This document shows, one piece after another, positions 14,948 to 19,580 of a DNA stretch of 19,580 bases. The stretch covers positions 1 through 19,580 of the forward strand of contig JALUAR010000082.1 of assembly GCA_027050975.1 (NCBI GenBank), read 5' to 3'. A program made the translations under genes and the position numbers. Each line of letters opens with the position of its first letter. Positions within the stretch are counted from its first letter, which is position 1. The DNA is from Thermodesulfovibrio sp. (lineage in GTDB: Bacteria > Nitrospirota > Thermodesulfovibrionia > Thermodesulfovibrionales > JdFR-85). Under the pieces are notes generated by a model, which had not been told where the DNA came from, searched no databases, and saw only the letters and a list, made by a program, of their open reading frames with translations.

Positions 14948-17389
14948 TCAGGATAATACATCCCGAACCGCCTGCAAAAGATCATCTATCCTGTATGGCT
15001 TTTTCAAATAGCCTGAAAAACCCTTTTCAAGCAGGTCCTCTCTCTTTTCATCACTATAACCGCTCGATACAATCGCCCTCAGGGAAGGAGCAATCTCTTT
15101 CATCCTCTCAAAGGTCACGATGCCATCCATGCCCGGCATCAACCTGTCAATGATGACAAGATCAATAAGCTCGCCATGCTCTTTTATGATCTCTATGGCC
15201 TCTTCACCCTTGACAGCCGTCAGCACATGATATCCTGCATCCTCAAGAGCCTCTGTCACTATATCCAGAATAATCTCCTCGTCATCCACCACAAGTATGG
15301 TGGCATCCTTTTTTACATCACTTACAGTGGATTTGAGCCTTTTATCTGCAGGACGGTCTTTTGTAATCGGAAGATATATCCTGAATTCCGTACCCTCATT
15401 CACCCTGCTTTTAACATCAATCCATCCGTCATGGCTTTTGACAATGGAATAGACAACGGAAAGTCCCAATCCGGTGCCCTTTAAAGTACTTTTCTCTTTA
15501 GTGGTGAAAAAGGGATCAAAAATCTTGCTCAGATTCTCCTCGGGAATACCCGTACCGGAATCTTTGACTGATATTACAACAAAATCCGCATCATCCTGGT
15601 ACTGAAACCCTCCTCTGAGTTCATCAGCACTGATTACAGACGTTGAGATTGTAATCGTACCTCCCTCAGGCATGGCATCTCTGGCATTCACTACCAGATT
15701 CATAAGCATCTGGTATATCTGTGATTTGTCACCTTTTATATAGAGTGGCTCCGGGGTAAGGTCTCTTTTTATCTCTATGTTGTCTTCGACAATCCTCTCC
15801 ATGGTACTTATAAACTCCTGCAAAAATGCATTAAGCTCAAAGACCTGATACTCCACCTCTGCCTTTCTACCAACCAGCAATAACTGCCTTGTCAGGTTGG
15901 AGGCCACATTCAGAAGTTCTTTTATTTTGGCCAAATACTCAGAACACTTCGGACTGCCCTGATGTTTGTCAGCGAGCTCGACATAACCAAGCAGTCCGGT
16001 CAGAATGTTATTAAAATCATGGGCTATTCCCGCAGAAAGAGTACCAAGAGACTCCATCTTCTGGGCCTGAAGCAACTGAGCCTCCAAAAATCTCTTCTCC
16101 TCTTCTGCTTTCTTGATCTCCGAAAGGTCCCTTGCAACTATGTTATATACGATCTGAGATTCCTGTAACTGCTTTTTTGCTGTCAAATCCACAGGTATGC
16201 GCTGGCCCTGGCTGTTAACAAACTCCAACTCCAGCTTGCATATATCCTCTATGTTGCAATGCCTTTTTTGCTCTATGAATCTCTCTCTTGACTCAGGGGT
16301 AAGAATATCAGTAAAGAGACGACCTTTAAACCAATTTTTGTCCCATCCGAGGATTTCCGTCATTGTGGTGTTACACTGTATTATTATACCTTCCTCATTC
16401 AGGGTAAAGAGCATTTCGGGACTGCTATCGTAGAGATCTCTGTATATCTGCTCGGTCCTCTTTAGCCTGTCCTTCAGCCTCATCTGTTCCGTAACATCGT
16501 TTATGGTCTCGATTACCGCATTAATCCCTCCCGTGATCTGATCCTTTAATGGATAGGCATTGATCTCCACATAAAAAGGATTCCCTGAGCTATCATAATG
16601 GATGTGAGTAGCCCGACTATGGAATCCGGTTTTAAATGATTTTACAACAGGACAGTCTTCACCTATCTCAAAGCAGGGTCTATCATATTTGTGAGTAACA
16701 CGGTAACAGAGCTCTCCTTTGATATCATCAGCTGACATCCCCGACATCTCTATATACCTTCTGTTTGCCCTGATCACCCGGAGATCCCTTGTAACAACTG
16801 CAACCCCCTCCCCTATGCCTTCAAGTATGGATTTCAGGAACTCTTCAGAGGAGTGTATTCTGTTTTTAGCAACCTCATTATCTGTCTTGTCCAGAAGCAA
16901 CTCGATTATTTTGGTAACCCTACCTGTGGAACCGAAAACAGGAGATGCCTTTACATCAAAAATCTTCTCTTTTCCGTTTCTGCACCTATGTTTATGCGTA
17001 ACCGTAACGGTTTTTCCCGTGGAAAAGACCCGGTCATAGGGGCAGGGCGATTCCATAATCAGACAGGGGTTATCCTCGGCGTGGCTTACAGTATGGCATA
17101 ATCTGCCAATAACCTCTTCCCTTTTAAAACCACAGAGTTCACAAAAGGCTATATTGGCATATTCAATCTTGCGGTTGCCATCAATAATCAAAATCGGCTC
17201 AGGTATGGCATCAAAGATATTTATGTTACCCTCCTTAACAGTTAAAGCGAGCTTGGATTCACCCGAGGCAGTGAGGCTATTTACCCGATATCTATATTTA
17301 TCAGTTTTTGTTTTAAAAATCCCGAATACTACCAAATAACATATTTGATATAAAACTGTCAATTCCAAAATTTTAAAAAGAAAATTCAA
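14948..17389 (-). CDS. Hybrid sensor histidine kinase: PAS-PAS-PAS-HisKA-HATPase-receiver
   Basis: An 813-aa sensor kinase with its own receiver. Residues 8-25 are a possible membrane segment (LELTVLYQICYLVVFGIF). PAS1 (about 55-170) and PAS2 (about 182-305) share an identical C-x4-H-x5-C-x6-C-x15-H-x-H spacing. PAS3 (about 313-430) lacks it. A short coiled coil leads to HisKA with H457 (LSAGIAHDFNNIL, NtrB-like), then the N box (NLVVNARDAM), G1 DSGTGIP and G2 GTGLGLS. The receiver (about 695-813) has D702/D703, phosphoacceptor D748 (IIDRLMPGMDG) and K797. The start is uncertain: TTG 17389 has no good ribosome-binding site, and no in-frame ATG occurs in the first 100 codons. It diverges from the chemoreceptor at 17461. 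With no output gene adjacent, its target is unknown. Confidence 0.93.
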   Translation of the reverse strand: MNFLFKILELTVLYQICYLVVFGIFKTKTDKYRYRVNSLTASGESKLALTVKEGNINIFDAIPEPILIIDGNRKIEYANIAFCELCGFKREEVIGRLCHTVSHAEDNPCLIMESPCPYDRVFSTGKTVTVTHKHRCRNGKEKIFDVKASPVFGSTGRVTKIIELLLDKTDNEVAKNRIHSSEEFLKSILEGIGEGVAVVTRDLRVIRANRRYIEMSGMSADDIKGELCYRVTHKYDRPCFEIGEDCPVVKSFKTGFHSRATHIHYDSSGNPFYVEINAYPLKDQITGGINAVIETINDVTEQMRLKDRLKRTEQIYRDLYDSSPEMLFTLNEEGIIIQCNTTMTEILGWDKNWFKGRLFTDILTPESRERFIEQKRHCNIEDICKLELEFVNSQGQRIPVDLTAKKQLQESQIVYNIVARDLSEIKKAEEEKRFLEAQLLQAQKMESLGTLSAGIAHDFNNILTGLLGYVELADKHQGSPKCSEYLAKIKELLNVASNLTRQLLLVGRKAEVEYQVFELNAFLQEFISTMERIVEDNIEIKRDLTPEPLYIKGDKSQIYQMLMNLVVNARDAMPEGGTITISTSVISADELRGGFQYQDDADFVVISVKDSGTGIPEENLSKIFDPFFTTKEKSTLKGTGLGLSVVYSIVKSHDGWIDVKSRVNEGTEFRIYLPITKDRPADKRLKSTVSDVKKDATILVVDDEEIILDIVTEALEDAGYHVLTAVKGEEAIEIIKEHGELIDLVIIDRLMPGMDGIVTFERMKEIAPSLRAIVSSGYSDEKREDLLEKGFSGYLKKPYRIDDLLQAVRDVLS

Positions 17390-17412
17390 GATTTGGTGAC
17401 CTTGGTCGATAT
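17386..17412 (+). promoter_or_regulatory. Sigma-28-like promoter of the second chemoreceptor
   Basis: TCAAGATT (17386-17393), 11 nt, then GTCGATAT (17405-17412) matches the FliA consensus at 12 of 16 positions with the correct spacing. Transcription would start near 17419, leaving a leader of about 40 nt that contains AAGGAGGT. The -35 half overlaps the first codons of the divergent kinase gene. Confidence 0.6.
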
Positions 17413-17460
17413 ATAACTACATAGGAATGTGATTTAATTTCAAATCGCAAGGAGGTCTCC

Positions 17461-19449
17461 ATGAAGGGACTACAAGCTAAGATAGGGGTTGTGTTTCTCT
17501 TGTTTGTTTTTTGCGTTCTGGGGAATTTTATAGCCATCCAGACATGGGTAAACGGGTCAAAGCGATACGGAAGGGTCATCAACCTTGCCGGCCGCCAGCG
17601 CATGCTTACTCAGAAGCTTACCAAAGAGGCTCTCTTTGTGGTCAACGGACTGGATGTCCGAAAGGATACTGCAGCCACACTGGAGACCTTTGAGAGGACT
17701 CTCAAAGGTCTAATAAACGGAGATGCAGAGCTTAACCTGCCTCCTGCAAAAAATCCTGCTGTGGTAGCTCAGCTTAAAAAGGTGGATGCCCTCTGGCAGG
17801 AGTTCAAACGTCACATTCACCATGCCCTTGATGAAGGCTTTTCTTCCGAGGCCAAGGCCAGGATGCTTTACAATGCATCTTTAAATGTTCTGAAGGAGAT
17901 GAACCAGGCTGTCAAGCTTATGGAGGCAGATGCATCTAAGGCAATAACCAGGCTCAGAAACACTGCCACGGGTTTCTTTTTCATTTCGATTGCCGTGGCT
18001 ATAGGTTCATTCGTTTTCGTAAGAAGAAGGATCATAAACAGACTTTTGCATACAATAAATACCACAACGGTACTGGCAAAATACGATCTGTCTTTGGATA
18101 TACATTGCTCAGGCAATGACGAAATCTCCCATCTCTGTAATACCACGAGCCAATTAATAACAACCTGGCGCAACATAATAAACGAATTACTAGGGGTGTC
18201 AGCCTCCCTGGCAGTTGCCACCAGCAATGTATGGTCAGCAATAAATGCAAATATAAAAGGTGTAGAGGAGCAGAATAGACAGTCAGAACAGATATCCACA
18301 GCAACGGAGGAAATGAGCCAGACCGCCATTGACATAGCACGAAATGCCTCTACAGCAGCTGAGATGTCCCAACAGGTTACCGATGCAGCAGAGCAGGGCA
18401 TGAGCACCATGAAGGATGCCACCACAAGCATACATGAGTTAAGTACATCCACGGAGGCCCTTGCCACCATGATAAACAGCCTTGATGGTAAGATCGACGA
18501 GATAGGAGAGATTATAGGTCTCATCAACGATATCGCTGATCAGACGAACCTCCTGGCACTGAATGCCGCAATAGAGGCTGCAAGGGCAGGAGAGCAGGGA
18601 CGCGGCTTTGCGGTAGTGGCAGATGAGGTGAGAAAGCTTGCTGAAAAGACCATCAGGGCAACAACGGAGATTAGCGAAAAGATAAAGGGAATACAGGCCG
18701 AATCAAAGGAAACAGCTGCACAGATGACGGTATCAGAGGAAAAGCTCAAAGAAGCCCTCGCTCACATCAAAAGCACCGAGGAGGCACTGGTAAGGATAGT
18801 CTCCTCTGCAAAGGCATCGTCCGATGAAATAACCAAGATTGCCACTGCTATTGAACAGCAGTCATCCACAACAGAAGAGATCTCCCAGACTATTGAATCA
18901 GCAACAGCTCTGTCGAGACAACTCCTGGAGAACGTCCGACAGATAATCCACGAGATGGACACCTTAAGCCAGGCAATTGCAATACTTTCAGAGAGAATTT
19001 CCACTTTCAAGCTTCCAAAGAATGTTATTACTGAAATAGAATCTGCAAAGGTGGCACATAAGAACTGGGTCCAGAGGCTGTACAGGATGTACTATTCCAA
19101 TGAACATATCGAACCGGATGAGGTAACAGATCACAAAAGCTGCAGGTTTGGTAAGTGGTACTATGGCACAGGTCTTAAGCAGTGCGGTCATTTTCCAGAA
19201 TTCAAAGAGATAGAGGGATTACACAAAGATCTGCACATCTCTGCCAGAGAGGCTGTAGAGGCTTACAACCGTGGTAATAGTTCCCTGGCTCTTGAAAAGA
19301 TCGAGAGAGTCGACCAGCTTAGTCAGGAGGTGGTCAAATGCCTTGACCAGTTAAAGAGCAGATGTTCCTCGGGCAGAGGGATGGTTAATAATGTGGAATC
19401 TACACCCGCCATGATCGAAGGAGCCTGGGCACATCCGGTTTTAAAATAG
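17461..19449 (+). CDS. Methyl-accepting chemotaxis protein with PilJ-type N-terminal sensor and C-terminal CZB domain
   Basis: A 662-aa transmembrane chemoreceptor. TM1 spans about 8-27 and TM2 about 169-188. The periplasmic part has RVINLAGRQRMLTQK (38-52), the motif of PilJ/NIT-like type IV pili receptor N-terminal domains, related in style to the P-box region of nitrate sensors. A HAMP-like segment follows, then the coiled-coil signalling domain (about 250-510) with hairpin IADQTNLLALNAAIEAARAG (358-377). The C-terminus carries a chemoreceptor zinc-binding (CZB) domain with expected ligands H533 (AHKNWV), C561 (SCRFGKWYYG), H588 and H592 (GLHKDLH). No CheR-tethering pentapeptide ends the protein. 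ATG 17461 is preceded by AAGGAGGT at 6 nt. CZB domains in other receptors sense zinc or hypochlorite; the periplasmic ligand here is unknown. Confidence 0.95.
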   Translation: MKGLQAKIGVVFLLFVFCVLGNFIAIQTWVNGSKRYGRVINLAGRQRMLTQKLTKEALFVVNGLDVRKDTAATLETFERTLKGLINGDAELNLPPAKNPAVVAQLKKVDALWQEFKRHIHHALDEGFSSEAKARMLYNASLNVLKEMNQAVKLMEADASKAITRLRNTATGFFFISIAVAIGSFVFVRRRIINRLLHTINTTTVLAKYDLSLDIHCSGNDEISHLCNTTSQLITTWRNIINELLGVSASLAVATSNVWSAINANIKGVEEQNRQSEQISTATEEMSQTAIDIARNASTAAEMSQQVTDAAEQGMSTMKDATTSIHELSTSTEALATMINSLDGKIDEIGEIIGLINDIADQTNLLALNAAIEAARAGEQGRGFAVVADEVRKLAEKTIRATTEISEKIKGIQAESKETAAQMTVSEEKLKEALAHIKSTEEALVRIVSSAKASSDEITKIATAIEQQSSTTEEISQTIESATALSRQLLENVRQIIHEMDTLSQAIAILSERISTFKLPKNVITEIESAKVAHKNWVQRLYRMYYSNEHIEPDEVTDHKSCRFGKWYYGTGLKQCGHFPEFKEIEGLHKDLHISAREAVEAYNRGNSSLALEKIERVDQLSQEVVKCLDQLKSRCSSGRGMVNNVESTPAMIEGAWAHPVLK

Positions 19450-19506
19450 ACTGCAGGAAAAAACTACTCTGCCTCTCCCCTTGAGCATTGCGGGCATAAA
19501 ACCGTC

Positions 19507-19537
19507 TTGACAAAGCCACGAATCAAAGTGTTATATT
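19507..19537 (+). promoter_or_regulatory. Promoter of the right-edge tRNA
   Basis: A consensus -35 TTGACA (19507-19512) is followed by the extended -10 TGTTATATT (19529-19537). The spacer to TATATT is 19 nt, longer than ideal, though TTATAT one base earlier gives 18 nt. Transcription would start about 4 nt before the tRNA at 19548. Confidence 0.65.
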
Positions 19538-19547
19538 TAATAGATTT

Positions 19548-19580
19548 AGGCGCGTAGCTCAGGGGGAGAGCGCTACCTTG
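19548..19580 (+). tRNA. tRNA, 5' part, probably tRNA-Val(GAC)
   Basis: The acceptor 5' strand AGGCGCG is followed by TA, the D arm (GCTCAGGGGGAGAGC), anticodon stem CTACC and loop start TTG, where the window ends at G34. The anticodon therefore begins with G. The body closely resembles bacterial tRNA-Val(GAC) genes, whose loop reads TTGAC, but positions 35-36 are outside the window. Confidence 0.8.

Noticed and set aside
17868..18749. Minus-strand ORFs opposite the chemoreceptor signalling domain
   Set aside because: Serine- and alanine-rich antisense shadows of coiled-coil codons; similar shadows appear opposite the first chemoreceptor.

Overview
The window is chromosomal core DNA of a motile, diderm, respiring bacterium. 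It carries conserved housekeeping clusters, a cytochrome b6-type respiratory module, chemoreceptors with flagellar sigma-28 promoters, and a PAS kinase of a kind common in Desulfobacterota and Nitrospirota. The gene order cmk-plsC-ispH-rpsA-sppA-HU/IHF points the same way. This placement is an inference from gene order and protein style; no 16S gene or other decisive marker is present. I see no CRISPR array, insertion sequence, prophage or integrase.

Layout. 1-231 (-): 5' part of a gene running off the left edge. Its protein starts like an NADPH-dependent FMN reductase and switches to the interior of a mannose-1-phosphate guanylyltransferase; it is AT-rich (about 36% GC by hand count) and looks chimeric. 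352-2010 (+): a chemoreceptor behind a letter-perfect sigma-28 promoter, with its probable sensor domain at the cytoplasmic C-terminus. 2074-8081 (+): a tight eight-gene operon, cmk-plsC-ispH-rpsA-sppA-HU/IHF-Rieske-cytochrome b6, driven by an extended -10 promoter. It converges with a 6-nt tail overlap on 8076-11033 (-): tRNA-Ser(GGA)-ffs-dnaX-ybaB-recR. 11131-14817 (-): an overlapping three-gene operon of an M20D amidohydrolase, a YbdK/GCS2-type carboxylate-amine ligase and a gamma-glutamyltransferase. 14948-17389 (-): a three-PAS hybrid histidine kinase. 17461-19449 (+): a PilJ-N/CZB chemoreceptor divergent from the kinase, with a sigma-28-like promoter in or near the shared gap. 19548-19580 (+): 5' end of a tRNA, probably tRNA-Val(GAC).

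How the genes work together. The long operon joins nucleotide (Cmk), phospholipid (PlsC), isoprenoid (IspH) and protein synthesis (S1), membrane protein turnover (SppA) and nucleoid structure (HU/IHF) to two subunits of a quinol-oxidising complex. The third core subunit (subunit IV, carrying part of the quinol site) is not in the window. The dnaX cluster joins replication clamp loading, recombination repair, the SRP RNA and a tRNA. The M20D/GCS2/GGT operon could make and break gamma-glutamyl or acyl-amide bonds.

Most interesting points: the FMN-reductase/guanylyltransferase chimera; the perfect sigma-28 promoter and a second near-consensus one; two PAS domains of one kinase carrying identically spaced C-x4-H-x5-C-x6-C-x15-H-x-H motifs; the Rieske/b6 pair (heme-ci cysteine kept) without subunit IV; the M20D/GCS2/GGT operon; and nested inverted repeats between tRNA-Ser and the SRP RNA.
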